Below, piece after piece: positions 7,798-17,266 of a stretch of DNA of 39,747 nucleotides. Made by a program: the position numbers and the translations under genes. Within the stretch, counting starts at the first letter, position 1; every line of letters begins with the position of its first letter. The notes below the pieces were generated by a model that was not told the DNA's origin, did no database searches, and saw only the letters and a list, made by a program, of their open reading frames with translations. The stretch comes from Bacillus sp. ISL-34 (GTDB taxonomy: Bacteria > Bacillota > Bacilli > Bacillales > DSM-1321): the NCBI RefSeq assembly GCF_018613325.1, contig NZ_JAGGQJ010000029.1, forward strand, positions 1-39,747, given 5' to 3'.

Positions 7798-9192
7798 TTA
7801 AGCACTTTTCCCCTTAGCTTGTCTACTTTCTCCAATTTTTTCAATTTCCTCCAAAGTATGACCTCGAGTTTCAGGAACGCATGTCCGGATAAATAAAACA
7901 CCAAGTAAACAAATAGCACCGAAAATTGCAAAAACAGCTTCTTGAGACATCGAAGCGGTCATGATTGGAAATAGCAATCCAACCAAGAAAGAACCAATCC
8001 AGTTAAATGATGAAGCTAATCCTGACGCACGCCCGCGAATTACAAGCGGGAAAATTTCTCCAACTATGACCCAAGTTAAAGGAGCCCACGTGAATGAATA
8101 AAGTGCTACATAGATACTTAAAAAAACAACCATCATCATCGGATTTGCATTAGGAATTAATAAATTCAATATTGCCGGCAAAATAAAGGATAGCCCCATA
8201 ATAGTTCCGCCTATTGTTAATAAAGTACGGCGATTAAATTTATCAGCAATCATTAGGAATATTAATGAACCTAGTACGAGAATAACCCCTTGAATAATTG
8301 GCCACATCAATACTGAGCTGGCTTCATGCCCTGTTGCTTTTTCCACAATCATAGGAATATAATAAAAAATTGCGTTTGCGCCCTGGAATTGTTGAAACGC
8401 AGCAACACCCACACCAGCAATTACTAAATAACGGTATTTATTACTTAAAAGTGTACCCCATGATTCTTTTTGATTTACCTTTGCTTCCTCTTTGGCAGTT
8501 TCTTGAATTTCTGTTATTTCAGAATCAATTTGTTCTTTGTTAGAGCGAATATAGCCCAACACCTTACGAGCTTCATCAATTTTATTGTTCTTAATTAAAA
8601 AACGTGGGGATTCGGGTAACCTTGACACTCCAATAAATAAGATCAAAGCAGGTACGGCAGCCAAACTAAGCATCAACCGCCATGCCATGGTTCCTGGTAA
8701 GTCTTTCAATAAATAAGCGACAATGTACGAAAGCAACATTCCAGAGACAATCATTGTTTGATTAATTCCTGACAGACGTCCACGTAAACGTGCAGGCGCC
8801 AGCTCAGACATATAGGCTGGGACCAACGCAGAAGCAGCACCAACAGCCAACCCTAATAAAATCCGAGCAACAATCATAAAAAGGATCCCATTATGAGGGG
8901 ATATTCCTGCCAAAATGGATCCAATAGCAAAAATGATAGAAGATGTTAAAATCATTTTGCGCCGTCCTAAACGATCAGAAAGTTGTCCGGCCAGGGCACC
9001 TCCAAAAATAGCTCCAAACATCAACGATGAGGTAATCCAGCCAATAGCACCAGGGTTGTTTTGAAGGTTCCAATCATGTTGCAGAAAAGGCAAAGCCCCC
9101 GTCATAACGCCGATATCATAACCGAAGAGAATGCCTCCAAAAGCCCCAAAAAAATAAATGAATCCACTTGAAATTTTCTTTTCATTAACCAT
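7798..9192 (-). CDS. araE: Sugar:H+ symporter of the AraE/XylE family
   Basis: This 464-residue major facilitator protein has 12 predicted membrane segments and the sugar porter signatures: FGYDIGVMTGAL in helix 1, GQLSDRLGRRK in the loop between helices 2 and 3, PESPRFL after helix 6, QQFQGANAIFYY in helix 7, and PETRGHTLEEIE at the C-terminus. It should import L-arabinose (or another pentose) by proton symport across the cytoplasmic membrane. AGGAGGGA precedes ATG. It lies downstream of araA on the same strand, separated by 243 bases that hold a cre-like site and a strong hairpin, so it may have its own promoter. Substrate assignment rests on the operon context, since XylE, AraE and GalP types look alike. 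Confidence 0.88.
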   Translation of the reverse strand: MVNEKKISSGFIYFFGAFGGILFGYDIGVMTGALPFLQHDWNLQNNPGAIGWITSSLMFGAIFGGALAGQLSDRLGRRKMILTSSIIFAIGSILAGISPHNGILFMIVARILLGLAVGAASALVPAYMSELAPARLRGRLSGINQTMIVSGMLLSYIVAYLLKDLPGTMAWRLMLSLAAVPALILFIGVSRLPESPRFLIKNNKIDEARKVLGYIRSNKEQIDSEITEIQETAKEEAKVNQKESWGTLLSNKYRYLVIAGVGVAAFQQFQGANAIFYYIPMIVEKATGHEASSVLMWPIIQGVILVLGSLIFLMIADKFNRRTLLTIGGTIMGLSFILPAILNLLIPNANPMMMVVFLSIYVALYSFTWAPLTWVIVGEIFPLVIRGRASGLASSFNWIGSFLVGLLFPIMTASMSQEAVFAIFGAICLLGVLFIRTCVPETRGHTLEEIEKIGESRQAKGKSA

Positions 9193-9288
9193 TTAAGTTC
9201 CCTCCTCAAGGTTTTAAAATTATATTTTAAAAAAATCCCACTACTAAAATTTATTTATTAGGATGAATTCTGTGTCGTTATTGTGCTA

Positions 9289-9302
9289 TTAAAACGCTTT
9301 CA
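9289..9302. promoter_or_regulatory. cre-like site upstream of araE
   Basis: TTAAAACGCTTTCA matches the CcpA consensus TGNAANCGNTNNCA at all but one fixed position. It lies about 100 bases upstream of the araE start, consistent with catabolite repression. Confidence 0.55.
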
Positions 9303-9397
9303 TCTTTTCCCTGAAAACCACGACCACGCTTACGAATAAAGGGATCATACTAATGGTTACATTTCCATTCTTCAACTTCTGGAATACCTATTTTTCC

Positions 9398-9430
9398 CCT
9401 CCAAGGAAGCAGAGCCTCCTTGGAGGGGAG
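9398..9430 (-). other. Strong intercistronic hairpin between araA and araE
   Basis: CCCCTCCAAGGA pairs perfectly with TCCTTGGAGGGG around a 9-base loop, five bases after the araA stop codon. On the araA transcript it is followed by A residues and not a T-run, so it looks more like an RNA-stabilising or processing hairpin, or a weak terminator, than a classical terminator. Confidence 0.6.
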
Positions 9431-9435
9431 AGACA

Positions 9436-10857
9436 TTACTTAATAACTACGTATTCCAAGCCAACAAGTTTTGCATAGGTTATGATTTGGTCCGTTGTTA
9501 AATTCAATGAAACAACTGTATGGTGACCGCCACCATTCTCAAGCCAAGCTTTCACTCCATCTTGGAAGTTTGGCTTCACTTCCCAAAGTACACGGGCCAC
9601 TGGAAGGTTTGGTGCTGGAACAGTTGGTTCAAATGCAGAAACTTCATTAATCAAAAGTTTATAGTGTGTACCAAAGTCAGCCATGGAAACAACGACACCG
9701 TCTCCTGCTTTGCCGTCGAATACTAAACGTGCTGGATCTTCACGATCACCTATACCTAATGGAGATACAACAATTTTTGGTTTGTTACTTGCTAAAGATG
9801 GGTCGACTTCAAGCATATGTGATTGAAGGATTGATTCTTGTCCAGCAGCTAATTCATATGTGTAATCTTCCATAAAGCCAGTTGATTGGTTATGGCTCAT
9901 CACTTTCAGTAAGCGATCAAGTGCTGCCGTCTTCCAATCTCCTTCACCCGCAAAGCCATATCCTTGTGCCATCAAACGTTGGACGGCAAGACCAGGAAGT
10001 TGTTTCATCCCATATAAATCTTCGAAGTTCGTTGTGAAGGCCGTGTAACCACCATCATCAAGGAAACGTTTAATCGCAATTTCATAGCTTGCCTGTACCT
10101 TTACGCTTTTCTCCCAATCTTCCCTACTGTAGGTACCATAATCAAATTCATAAAGGCCTTCGTATTCTGCAAATAAAGCATCAATTTCTTCATCAGTAAC
10201 CGCATTTACATATTGAACAAGGTCCCCGATTCCAAAATAGTCAACTGTCCACCCAAATTGGATTTGCGCTTCAACCTTATCCCCTTCGGTCACTCCAACG
10301 TTACGCATGTTGTCTCCAAAGCGAGCGACCTTAATGTTGAAGCTTTCGTTATAAGCAACCGCTACGTCCATCCATTGTGCAATTTGCTGTCGCACTTCAG
10401 GGCGCTCCCAATAACCTACAACAACTTTATTTTGTTTTTTCAAACGGGCATTGATAAAACCATATTCACGGTCACCATGAGCGGATTGGTTTAGGTTCAT
10501 AAAGTTCATATCAATCGTTGCCCAAGGAATACTTTCATTGAATTGTGTAGCTAAATGAAGCAATGGTTTTTGTAATAATTTTGTTCCACGAATCCACATT
10601 TTTACAGGTGAGAAAGTATGCATCCAAGTGATGACACCGGCAACTTCGTTACGATAATTGACTTCTTTCATGATGCTTGTGATTTTATCTGCACTAACAG
10701 CTAAATCTTGCAATACAAGTGGATAAGGTAAAATACCGCTTTCATTTAATGCATCGGTTATCGTTTGTGCATTCGCCTTGACCTCTGCTAACGCTTCTTC
10801 CCCATATAGATGTTGTGATCCTACGACAAACCAAAATTCCTTTTTTGTTGTTAACAT
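9436..10857 (-). CDS. araA: L-arabinose isomerase
   Basis: This 473-residue enzyme converts L-arabinose to L-ribulose, the first step of the pathway, in the cytosol with Mn2+. The four metal and catalytic residues known from the family are in place: Glu 305 in [10 protein letters not shown], Glu 330 in GFMEDYTYE, His 347 in [11 protein letters not shown] and a His near 446 in NGGGHHTV. Length and N-terminus ([14 protein letters not shown]) match the family. An AGAGG site precedes ATG by 7 bases. It is the third gene of araBDA, 51 bases after araD, and should be repressed by AraR and CcpA through sites upstream of araB. Confidence 0.97.
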   Translation of the reverse strand: MLTTKKEFWFVVGSQHLYGEEALAEVKANAQTITDALNESGILPYPLVLQDLAVSADKITSIMKEVNYRNEVAGVITWMHTFSPVKMWIRGTKLLQKPLLHLATQFNESIPWATIDMNFMNLNQSAHGDREYGFINARLKKQNKVVVGYWERPEVRQQIAQWMDVAVAYNESFNIKVARFGDNMRNVGVTEGDKVEAQIQFGWTVDYFGIGDLVQYVNAVTDEEIDALFAEYEGLYEFDYGTYSREDWEKSVKVQASYEIAIKRFLDDGGYTAFTTNFEDLYGMKQLPGLAVQRLMAQGYGFAGEGDWKTAALDRLLKVMSHNQSTGFMEDYTYELAAGQESILQSHMLEVDPSLASNKPKIVVSPLGIGDREDPARLVFDGKAGDGVVVSMADFGTHYKLLINEVSAFEPTVPAPNLPVARVLWEVKPNFQDGVKAWLENGGGHHTVVSLNLTTDQIITYAKLVGLEYVVIK

Positions 10858-10908
10858 AATAATCCTCTTTTCTTAATCTAATGGTTTGATAATTTGATAG
10901 AGTTAATC

Positions 10909-11604
10909 TTACTTTTGACCGTAATAAGCATATTTTCCATGTTTTCGTAAATAGTGTTTATCCAAAATATTTTGTGGTAATTCTTTTGCAAAATGATTTA
11001 ATTCCCGTGTAAATAAATTCATTTTCGAAACTTCATCCAACACCACACTATTCATTACGGCGGATTTTGCATCTTTGCCCCAAGTAAACGGACCATGACC
11101 ATGAAGTAAGACACCAGGAACGGCTAAAATGTCTAACCCGCGCTCTTCAAATGTTTCGATGATTAACTTCCCAGTCTCCACTTCGTACCCACGATCAATC
11201 TCCTCTTGTGTCAGGTAGCGGGCACATGGGACGGATCCGTAAAATGTGTCTGCATGAGTGGTCCCCATCGCTGGAACATCAAGGCCTGCTTGAGCCCAGA
11301 TTGTCGCCCAAGTTGAATGAGTATGCACAATGCCGCCGATTTCTTGGTAATACTTATAAAGTACTGCGTGAGTCGCTGTATCTGATGAAGGCCTCAACTC
11401 TCCTTCAACAACATTGCCATCTAAATCAACAACAACCATATCACTGGCTTTCATCGTTTCGTAATCAACACCACTAGGTTTGATAACAAATAAACCACTT
11501 TCACGATCAATGGCACTTGCATTTCCCCATGTATATTTCACGAGTCCATATTTAGGCAAGTCCAAATTTGCTTGAAATACCTCTTCTTTCAGTTGTTCTA
11601 ACAC
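10909..11604 (-). CDS. araD: L-ribulose-5-phosphate 4-epimerase
   Basis: This 231-residue class II aldolase-fold enzyme converts L-ribulose 5-phosphate to D-xylulose 5-phosphate, the last step feeding the pentose phosphate pathway. The metal ligands known from the family are present: Asp 75 in RPSSDTATH, His 94 and His 96 in GIVHTHSTW, and His 170 in [11 protein letters not shown]. The phosphate-binding GNASA and KPSGV segments lie at about 27-31 and 42-46. The start is GTG with GGAGGG six bases upstream. It sits 22 bases after araB, so the two are co-transcribed. Confidence 0.97.
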   Translation of the reverse strand: MLEQLKEEVFQANLDLPKYGLVKYTWGNASAIDRESGLFVIKPSGVDYETMKASDMVVVDLDGNVVEGELRPSSDTATHAVLYKYYQEIGGIVHTHSTWATIWAQAGLDVPAMGTTHADTFYGSVPCARYLTQEEIDRGYEVETGKLIIETFEERGLDILAVPGVLLHGHGPFTWGKDAKSAVMNSVVLDEVSKMNLFTRELNHFAKELPQNILDKHYLRKHGKYAYYGQK

Positions 11605-11626
11605 GTTAATCCCTCCAGTTTTCCAC

Positions 11627-13237
11627 TCATAACATCAAATTGTCTACAGCGGCCTGCTCAATCACTAAACCCTTCCTGTATCTTTCAATAAATGCTTCAA
11701 ATCCTTTAACATCTATTTGATCAGGATAAATTTCTTGCCCATCAACCTCTTCGAATACTTTTTTGTCGAGGAAGTCTTCTAAACTTTCTTTTTGATCTTC
11801 ATTCATCATGTAAGATGCAAGAATCGCCATTCCCCACGCGCCGCCTTCTCCTGCTGTTGACATTACTGATACTGGAGTATTCATTGCAGCGGCAACAATT
11901 TTTTGTCCAACAAGAGGGGTTTTAAATAAACCACCGTGAGCCAAAATACGATCAATTGCAACATTTTCTTCCGTTGTCAAAATACCCATTCCGATTTTCA
12001 AAGCACCGAAAGCAGTAAAAAGGTGAGTCCGCATGAAGTTTGCTAGATTGAAATGACTCTCAGGTGAGCGGACAAATAGTGGTCGGCCTTTTTCTAATCC
12101 TGTGATATTTTCACCTGAGAAATAACCGTAGCTAAGCAAACCGCCACCATCTGGGTCGGCTTCCAAAGCTTTATTCAACATCACATCAAATAATTTATCC
12201 GTTTCAACCTTTTGTCCCATTGCCTCAGAAAATTCACGGAACAATCCCAGCCAAGCATTGAGATCACTTGAACAGTTATTCGCATGAACCATTGCAACTG
12301 GACTACCGTTTGGTGTAGTTACCAAATCAATTTCTGGATATACTTTTGAAAGTTCTTTCTCTAATACAATCATGGCAAAAACTGAAGTTCCTACTGAGAT
12401 GTTTCCGGTACGTTTCCTCACACTATTCGTAGCAACCATTCCAGTTCCAGCATCGCCTTCTGGTGGGCAAATTGGAGTGCCTGGTTGTAAATTTCTTGAT
12501 CTATCCAGGATTTTCGCTCCAATTTCGGTTAATTCACCAGCTTGTTCGCCTGAAATGTAGACTTTAGGAAGAATCTCTTTTAGCTTCCAAGGATAACCTT
12601 TCGCCGCAATTAAATCGTCAAACTGTTTGACCATTGATTCATTGTAATCTTGCGTTGATTCATCAATTGGGAACATGCCTGAAGCATCTCCAATGCCAAT
12701 TGCTTTATTACCAGTCAATAACCAGTGAATGTATCCAGCCAAAGTCGTAATACAATCAATGCGAGGCAAATGTTTCTCATCATTTAATATTGCTTGATAA
12801 AGGTGAGCAATACTCCATCGTTCAGGGATATTAAATTGAAATTGATTAGTTAATTCTTTTGCTGCAACACCAGTTGTTGAGTTACGCCAAGTTCGAAACG
12901 GAACAAGTAGCTCCCCTGTACTGTCAAAAGCCATATACCCATGCATCATTGCAGAAAATCCAATAGAACCTATTTTTCGAATTGTAATTCCGTAATTTCG
13001 TTCAACTTCTTGCTTCATTTCACTATAAGCTGTTTGCAGACCAGTGATAATATCCACTAAGTTGTACGTCCAAAATCCATCTTCCAAGAGGTTTTCCCAC
13101 TCATAACTTCCAGATGCGATTTTTTCATAACGATTATCAATCAACACCGCTTTAATACGTGTGGATCCAAATTCGATTCCAAGTGAAGTTTCTCCCTCGG
13201 TAATCGCTTGTTTAATTTTTAATCGATTCGTTTGCAC
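11627..13237 (-). CDS. araB: L-ribulokinase
   Basis: This FGGY-family carbohydrate kinase phosphorylates L-ribulose with ATP. Signatures are the N-terminal ATP-binding strand [17 protein letters not shown], the substrate-side segment [22 protein letters not shown], the second ATPase motif [15 protein letters not shown] and the C-terminal [18 protein letters not shown]. The frame runs back to 13339, but GGGGGG followed five bases later by GTG 13237 gives the better start and leaves 536 residues, normal for the Bacillus type. It is the first gene of the arabinose operon. A cre site lies 12-25 bases upstream of the start and an AraR box 69-84 bases upstream. Confidence 0.95.
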   Translation of the reverse strand: MQTNRLKIKQAITEGETSLGIEFGSTRIKAVLIDNRYEKIASGSYEWENLLEDGFWTYNLVDIITGLQTAYSEMKQEVERNYGITIRKIGSIGFSAMMHGYMAFDSTGELLVPFRTWRNSTTGVAAKELTNQFQFNIPERWSIAHLYQAILNDEKHLPRIDCITTLAGYIHWLLTGNKAIGIGDASGMFPIDESTQDYNESMVKQFDDLIAAKGYPWKLKEILPKVYISGEQAGELTEIGAKILDRSRNLQPGTPICPPEGDAGTGMVATNSVRKRTGNISVGTSVFAMIVLEKELSKVYPEIDLVTTPNGSPVAMVHANNCSSDLNAWLGLFREFSEAMGQKVETDKLFDVMLNKALEADPDGGGLLSYGYFSGENITGLEKGRPLFVRSPESHFNLANFMRTHLFTAFGALKIGMGILTTEENVAIDRILAHGGLFKTPLVGQKIVAAAMNTPVSVMSTAGEGGAWGMAILASYMMNEDQKESLEDFLDKKVFEEVDGQEIYPDQIDVKGFEAFIERYRKGLVIEQAAVDNLML

Positions 13238-13248
13238 GTTAACCCCCC

Positions 13249-13262
13249 TGACAGCGCTTTCA
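13249..13262. promoter_or_regulatory. cre site in the araB leader
   Basis: TGACAGCGCTTTCA matches the CcpA consensus TGNAANCGNTNNCA with one mismatch. Placed just before the araB ribosome binding site, it would act as a roadblock under glucose. Confidence 0.75.
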
Positions 13263-13305
13263 ATAAAAAGGAGGCGCTTAAATTTAGTAACAACCATATT
13301 ATATT

Positions 13306-13321
13306 TTTTGTACGTACATTT
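13306..13321. promoter_or_regulatory. AraR box upstream of araB
   Basis: TTTTGTACGTACATTT fits the known AraR operator core, a GTACGTAC palindrome with A/T flanks. It lies upstream of araB and pairs with the box at 13517. Confidence 0.8.
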
Positions 13322-13516
13322 GTCAATAATCAATATCATTTATACTTACAACTTCCAAACAAAGTCCTCCATCCTCACCTTAAAGTTAGTAAATTAGTAA
13401 TAAAGGAATATATATGACATAAAACCCAAATGATAAATGGGGGGAATTTATAACTTTTCAAGAATTTATACAAAAAACTAAGGTGATTGTTTTAATTTAT
13501 TCAAAACTATGTTAAA

Positions 13517-13532
13517 ATATGTCCGTACAAAT
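13517..13532. promoter_or_regulatory. AraR box upstream of araR
   Basis: ATATGTCCGTACAAAT is a one-mismatch AraR operator. It overlaps the likely araR promoter (TATGTTAAAATAT region), about 55-70 bases before the start, consistent with autoregulation and cooperative binding with the araB-side box. Confidence 0.75.
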
Positions 13533-13584
13533 ATTTTAAGCAAATAAATTAGAATGCAAACAACCATGAAAGAAGTGAGGTTTA

Positions 13585-14676
13585 ATGAAACCAAAGTATC
13601 AGGTAATCATTGATGATTTAAAAAATAAAATCCTTACAGGTGAATATAGTGTAGGGGAACAAATTCCTACTGAAACCGCCATGCAAGAAATGTACAACGT
13701 TAGCCGACACACTGTACGAAAGTCCATTTTAGAATTATCAAACGAGGGATTCTTAAGAAGTGAAAAAGGATCTGGCACATATGTTAGTAACCAATATCAA
13801 TCAAAATCTGGTGGTAATTCCAAAAATAAAACGATCGGTGTAATCACTACCTACATTTCTGATTACATTTTCCCTTCTATTATCCGAGGAATTGAAAGAA
13901 GATTGAATGAAGATAATTATTCGTTACTATTAGCCAGTACAAATAATGATGTCGAACAAGAAAAAAAAGCCTTGGAAATGATGTTGTCATTTGGCGTGGA
14001 TGGTTTGATTATTGAACCTACAAAAAGCAATCTATACAATCCCAACATCGCTTACTACCTATCGTTTAAGGAACAAGAGGTTCCATTCATCATGATCAAC
14101 GCTTATTATGAAGAATTAGAGGTTCCTTTCTTTTGCCTAGATGATGTGCAGTCTAGCTATCTCGCAACAAAAGAATTGATTTCAAAAGGACACACCCAAA
14201 TTGGACTCATTTCGAAAATGGATGATTTACAAGGAAAGTATCGAATGAAGGGATATATAAAAGCACTTGGAGAAGCCAAATTACGCTTTCAACCAGAGCA
14301 ATTGCTTTCGTATACTACAGAAACGAAGCTAGACCTATACACGAACTTGAAAGGGTTCCTAAATGAAAATAGAGACGTGTTGACTGCCATTGTTTGCTAT
14401 AACGACGAGGTAGGGTTGGAAGTAGCAAATGTATGCAGACAACTTGATATTTCTATTCCCGAACAATTATCAATTATTGGCCAGGACAATTCTTATATTG
14501 CGAAAAATGCTAATATCAAACTAACGACATTGACACACCCACAAGAACGAATGGGACATGATGCAGCTGATTGGGTCATTAAGAAATTACAAGGAAAAAA
14601 GGATTTACCAAACGAAACCTATTATCAACCAGTGTTAATTGAAGGCGAAACTGTCAAAGAGTTAGAAATACAATAA
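13585..14676 (+). CDS. araR: Arabinose operon repressor AraR (GntR/LacI chimera)
   Basis: This 363-residue regulator has a GntR-type winged helix N-terminus (about 1-70, with NVSRHTVRKSILELSNEGFL as recognition part) and a LacI-type periplasmic-binding domain (from about TIGVITTYISDYIFPSIIRG to the end). That chimera is the hallmark of AraR. It represses the arabinose genes and lets go when L-arabinose binds. GTGAGGT precedes ATG by 4 bases. It is divergent from araBDA and has operator boxes in the shared region. A strong terminator follows. Confidence 0.95.
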   Translation: MKPKYQVIIDDLKNKILTGEYSVGEQIPTETAMQEMYNVSRHTVRKSILELSNEGFLRSEKGSGTYVSNQYQSKSGGNSKNKTIGVITTYISDYIFPSIIRGIERRLNEDNYSLLLASTNNDVEQEKKALEMMLSFGVDGLIIEPTKSNLYNPNIAYYLSFKEQEVPFIMINAYYEELEVPFFCLDDVQSSYLATKELISKGHTQIGLISKMDDLQGKYRMKGYIKALGEAKLRFQPEQLLSYTTETKLDLYTNLKGFLNENRDVLTAIVCYNDEVGLEVANVCRQLDISIPEQLSIIGQDNSYIAKNANIKLTTLTHPQERMGHDAADWVIKKLQGKKDLPNETYYQPVLIEGETVKELEIQ

Positions 14677-14748
14677 TCTTGTATTGGGTGACAGGAACGG
14701 CCCGAAAAATCTTATTTCACGGAAATATTCCACGAGTCACGAAGGAAA

Positions 14749-14797
14749 ACCCAGTCTATGTTCACAAAAGTCGTGAACATAGACTGGGTTATTTTAC
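14749..14797 (+). terminator. Terminator of araR
   Basis: A perfect 17-bp stem (14749-14765 with 14773-14789, ACCCAGTCTATG... / ...CATAGACTGGGT) with a 7-base loop is followed by TATTTTACT. It lies 72 bases after araR and could also serve minus-strand transcripts. The rest of 14677-14878 shows nothing. Confidence 0.85.
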
Positions 14798-14878
14798 TCT
14801 GTTATCAATTAAGTAGAGAGAACTTTAATGTATTTGACGCTTACTCATCACCAAAAAGGAGCCCAACAATGGTCATAA

Positions 14879-14964
14879 CTATTTAGTTTTGATCTCTAAC
14901 ACCGCACAGTTTTCTACATGTGTCGTATACGGAAACAAAGGTGAAGTTTGTAACCCGTGTACCA
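14879..14964 (-). pseudogene. Possible tail of a TrmA/RlmCD-type RNA m5U methyltransferase gene
   Basis: On the minus strand, in a frame different from the adjoining transposase, about 28 residues read VHGLQTSPLFPYTTHVENC and then AVLEIKTK before a stop. The FP-x-T-x-HVE-x-x-x-L ending is the usual C-terminus of the uracil-5-methyltransferase family that modifies rRNA or tRNA. Only the tail is present and it runs directly into the transposase fragment, so it appears to be a deletion scar. The family call rests on one short motif. Confidence 0.4.
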
Positions 14965-15276
14965 TGAGAAGCGCGTAGATATTCCTTTAGCTGCTTGTGA
15001 ATCATACAGACTTCTTCGCAAGGCGGTACTGTCTATCATGACGACAAGTGGCTGGCGAAGCCCCATCTTCTGTAGCGTCTCGAAGTGAATGGCCTCATAT
15101 CCTTCTTCTCGAAACCATGTGGCAATACCCGCAAATGTAGCCAAATGTGGAAGGTGGGAAAAGCCGCACAGTTGAGAAAAATATGGGAAAGCCTCTAGAA
15201 ATTTTCTTATTTGCGCAAGGAATCCAAGCGAAACCATGTTTTGAGAAGAAAGCTTTTTAGAAAGGCTTTTCTGCAT
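14965..15276 (-). pseudogene. Truncated IS4/IS5-like transposase, N-terminal half
   Basis: The fragment reads SLSKKLSSQNMVSLGFLAQI at the N-terminus, through GFSHLPHLATFAGIATWF, to MIDSTALRRSLYDSQAAKGI and FSWYTGYKLHL. MIDSTALR carries the first catalytic Asp of a DDE transposase. The protein breaks off around 100-110 residues, so the second Asp and the Glu are missing and the copy is dead. It starts at ATG 15276. After the break the same frame reads a few residues of unrelated sequence before a stop at 14914. The upstream stretch 15277-15390 is probably the element's own 5' end. Confidence 0.75.
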
Positions 15277-15391
15277 AATAGAGGACGCCCCGTGTTACCA
15301 ACAGGGCATTTTAAGGTTTGCATCCCATCAATTCCTTGTAACACATGAGTGGTTGAATGAGAATCTTTAAAATAGGTCAGCATAAAGATAG

Positions 15392-15450
15392 TCCGTCTTC
15401 CTTCCTATGATGGAGTGGTGTCTATCATAGGAAGGAGGACGGATTTTTTA
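15392..15450 (+). terminator. Long hairpin terminator near the transposase remnant
   Basis: TCCGTC-TTCCTTCCTATGAT pairs with ATCATAGGAAGGA-GGACGGA around a short loop and is followed by TTTTTTA. No active plus-strand gene feeds it, so it may be a relic or part of the insertion sequence. Confidence 0.6.
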
Positions 15451-15527
15451 TTCATCATTTTTTGCATAAAAATGAGTTTTGCGACACGCTGGAACGTAAA
15501 AAACGACCCTTTTTCGGCAAAAACAAC

Positions 15528-15557
15528 CCGTTCGTAAAAGTGTACTTTTATGAACGG
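15528..15557. repeat. 30-bp near-perfect palindrome
   Basis: CCGTTCGTAAAAGTG and TACTTTTATGAACGG form a near-perfect inverted repeat (GT wobbles only). It lies in gene-free DNA between the transposase remnant and the next repeat and might mark an element end. The stretch 15451-15780 otherwise holds only the hairpin at 15619-15657. Confidence 0.5.
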
Positions 15558-15618
15558 TAGCAACAAGGCTATACCGCCCATTTGGAAATTTCATACGCTA
15601 AGAGAATTCCAACCTGAA

Positions 15619-15657
15619 AAGTCGATATCCTATACGTTAAGGGATCGACTTTTTTAC
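15619..15657 (+). terminator. Isolated terminator-like hairpin
   Basis: AAGTCGATATCC pairs with GGATCGACTT (one bulge) and is followed by TTTTTACTTCTTC. No plus-strand gene lies immediately upstream. Confidence 0.5.
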
Positions 15658-15789
15658 TTCTTCTTATAGAACTAAGACTTAACGATATTGGTTCCCCTTT
15701 CATTAATTAACCATTTACAAATCCCCCAAGAAGTTATCTACAAAAAAATTCTCAAAAGAATCATGTTTCCTTCTTTAAGTGGGTTGCAC

Positions 15790-15872
15790 CGATAGTTGCA
15801 TAAAGAAAAAGCTGCCTTAAAGACAGCTCCGATCTTCAGCTAACACACTCGTTAGTTCACAAGGAACCATTC
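15790..15872 (+). repeat. Dispersed intergenic repeat, copy 3 (GCTGCC-core type)
   Basis: ATAAAGAAAAAGCTGCC, TTAAAGACAGCTCCGATCTT and CTAACACACTCGTTAGTTCA match the copies at 22179 and 37139 nearly base for base. AGCTG and CAGCT pair as the central stem. Confidence 0.75.
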
Positions 15873-15895
15873 TTATTAGGTTCACTATTCCAGAT

Positions 15896-16182
15896 TTATT
15901 TTATCTTTTCTTGAACTTCACTCCCGTATTTCTCTCCTATTAAACAGCTAATTGAATCAAACTCATATTCCTCACGGATAGTTGCTTCTTTAGTTGCACT
16001 TCCATTTTCCAAAGCTTGCAGAGAATTTCTGTCATCATACTGAGGGACGAATGAAACCTCTCCTGAGAAAAAGTACATCCTCGCACCACATCGCCAGTTA
16101 TCATAATTCCTGCACGTGGACCATTTTGACCGGAATACAAATATATAAGAGAGTGATTGTCCTTATTAATAATTGAACACAT
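15896..16182 (-). pseudogene. Small hypothetical gene with a frameshift in a T-run
   Basis: Two overlapping minus-strand frames form one plausible protein. The upstream frame reads MCSIINKDNHSLIYLYSGQN to GDVVRGCTF, and the downstream frame reads YFFSGEVSFVPQYDDRNSLQ to the stop at 15896. Adding one T to the run of five Ts at about 16072-16076 would join them as GC-TFFSGEVSF and give about 95 residues. I do not recognise the family; no signal peptide or membrane segment is seen. The start has only a weak ribosome binding site. It follows the fructokinase gene by 30 bases on the same strand. The break could be real decay or a homopolymer sequencing error. Confidence 0.5.
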
Positions 16183-16211
16183 TAAGGTAGTTTAAAACTT
16201 GTTACAGAATT

Positions 16212-17213
16212 TCATTCTTCCCCACCCCTTGTTGTTGACTGTTGAGTAGAGATAAAATTTAATATATGTTGTTTTCCAGGTGTTGCCTGAATAGCACCTT
16301 TTATGGAAGCAGTAAGTGCTCCACTTGCATTTGCAAAAGTAAGTAAACGTTGATGATTTTCACTCACTCTTTCACATAGATTTTCATTAGATACTTCAAG
16401 TGACACTAGTTCGGATAAGAAACCTCCGATAAATGCATCACCTGCCCCCGTTGTATCTGAAACAATTACTTTAAATCCTTTGTCTTCATATTCCTCTCCA
16501 TTTTTCAAATAAATATTTGCGCCATCGCTTCCTTTTGTATATACGACCACTTTCACGTCACCAACAAAAAGGGATTTAATCGCTTCCTTTTCCTTATTAA
16601 TATTTGTTATAAAATATAATTCTTCATCGGATACTTTTACAATATCAGCTAGAGGCAAGAAGTTTAGTATGGTACGCCGACAGCTTTCTTCATCAGGCCA
16701 TAAAGGAAGCCGGACATTAGGGTCAAAACATACAATTCCACCTATTTTTTTAAAACTATCTATCACTTTTATATGAGTTTGTTTCATTGGACTTTCAACT
16801 AAGTCCACTGAGCAAAAGTGAAGAAGATCTCCTTGATTAAACCACTCTGACTTCACCTCATCTGGTGAAAGCAATAAATCAGCTGTATTCTTTCGATAAA
16901 AATTAAAGCTTCTTTCTCCGAATTTATCTACAGATACAAATGCTAATCCAGTTTCTCCTTCATCGCTTCGAATAATATAGGAAGTGTCTACACCATTTTC
17001 TTGAAGCACGTCCATTAAATAATCTCCAAAATTATCATTAGCTATCTTGGTTAGTGCGACTGAATTCCCACCATATTTTGCAATTGCAATCGCAACGTTC
17101 ATAGGAGCTCCACCGGCAACACGTTCAAAACTAGTAACCTCTTTTAAAGATTTTTCTTTTTGAATAGGAATAAAATCAATTAATGTCTCACCAATACAAA
17201 AAACCTTTTTCAA
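16212..17213 (-). CDS. Fructokinase (PfkB/ribokinase family)
   Basis: This roughly 333-residue sugar kinase phosphorylates the fructose released by invertase, giving fructose 6-phosphate. It has the two PfkB signatures, AGGAPMNVAIAIAKYGGNS near the N-terminus and DTTGAGDAFIGGF with the catalytic Asp near the C-terminus, plus GETLIDFIP at the start and KVSDEEL in the middle. The frame is open to GTG 17222, but AAGGGTGA fits TTG 17213 better. It is the third gene of the sucrose set, 53 bases after the invertase gene, and a 30-bp perfect palindrome fills most of that gap. Functionally it matches ScrK/CscK. Confidence 0.9.
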   Translation of the reverse strand: MKKVFCIGETLIDFIPIQKEKSLKEVTSFERVAGGAPMNVAIAIAKYGGNSVALTKIANDNFGDYLMDVLQENGVDTSYIIRSDEGETGLAFVSVDKFGERSFNFYRKNTADLLLSPDEVKSEWFNQGDLLHFCSVDLVESPMKQTHIKVIDSFKKIGGIVCFDPNVRLPLWPDEESCRRTILNFLPLADIVKVSDEELYFITNINKEKEAIKSLFVGDVKVVVYTKGSDGANIYLKNGEEYEDKGFKVIVSDTTGAGDAFIGGFLSELVSLEVSNENLCERVSENHQRLLTFANASGALTASIKGAIQATPGKQHILNFISTQQSTTRGGEE

Positions 17214-17230
17214 TGTATTCACCCTTAATC

Positions 17231-17260
17231 AAGGAACAAGTGTCTAGACACTTGTTCCTT
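17231..17260. promoter_or_regulatory. Perfect 30-bp palindrome upstream of the fructokinase RBS
   Basis: AAGGAACAAGTGTCT followed directly by its exact reverse complement occupies the gap between the invertase and fructokinase genes, ending about ten bases before the ribosome binding site. No T-run follows on the coding strand, so it is not a standard terminator. It could be an operator or an RNA hairpin tuning fructokinase level. Confidence 0.6.
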
Positions 17261-17266
17261 GTTATT

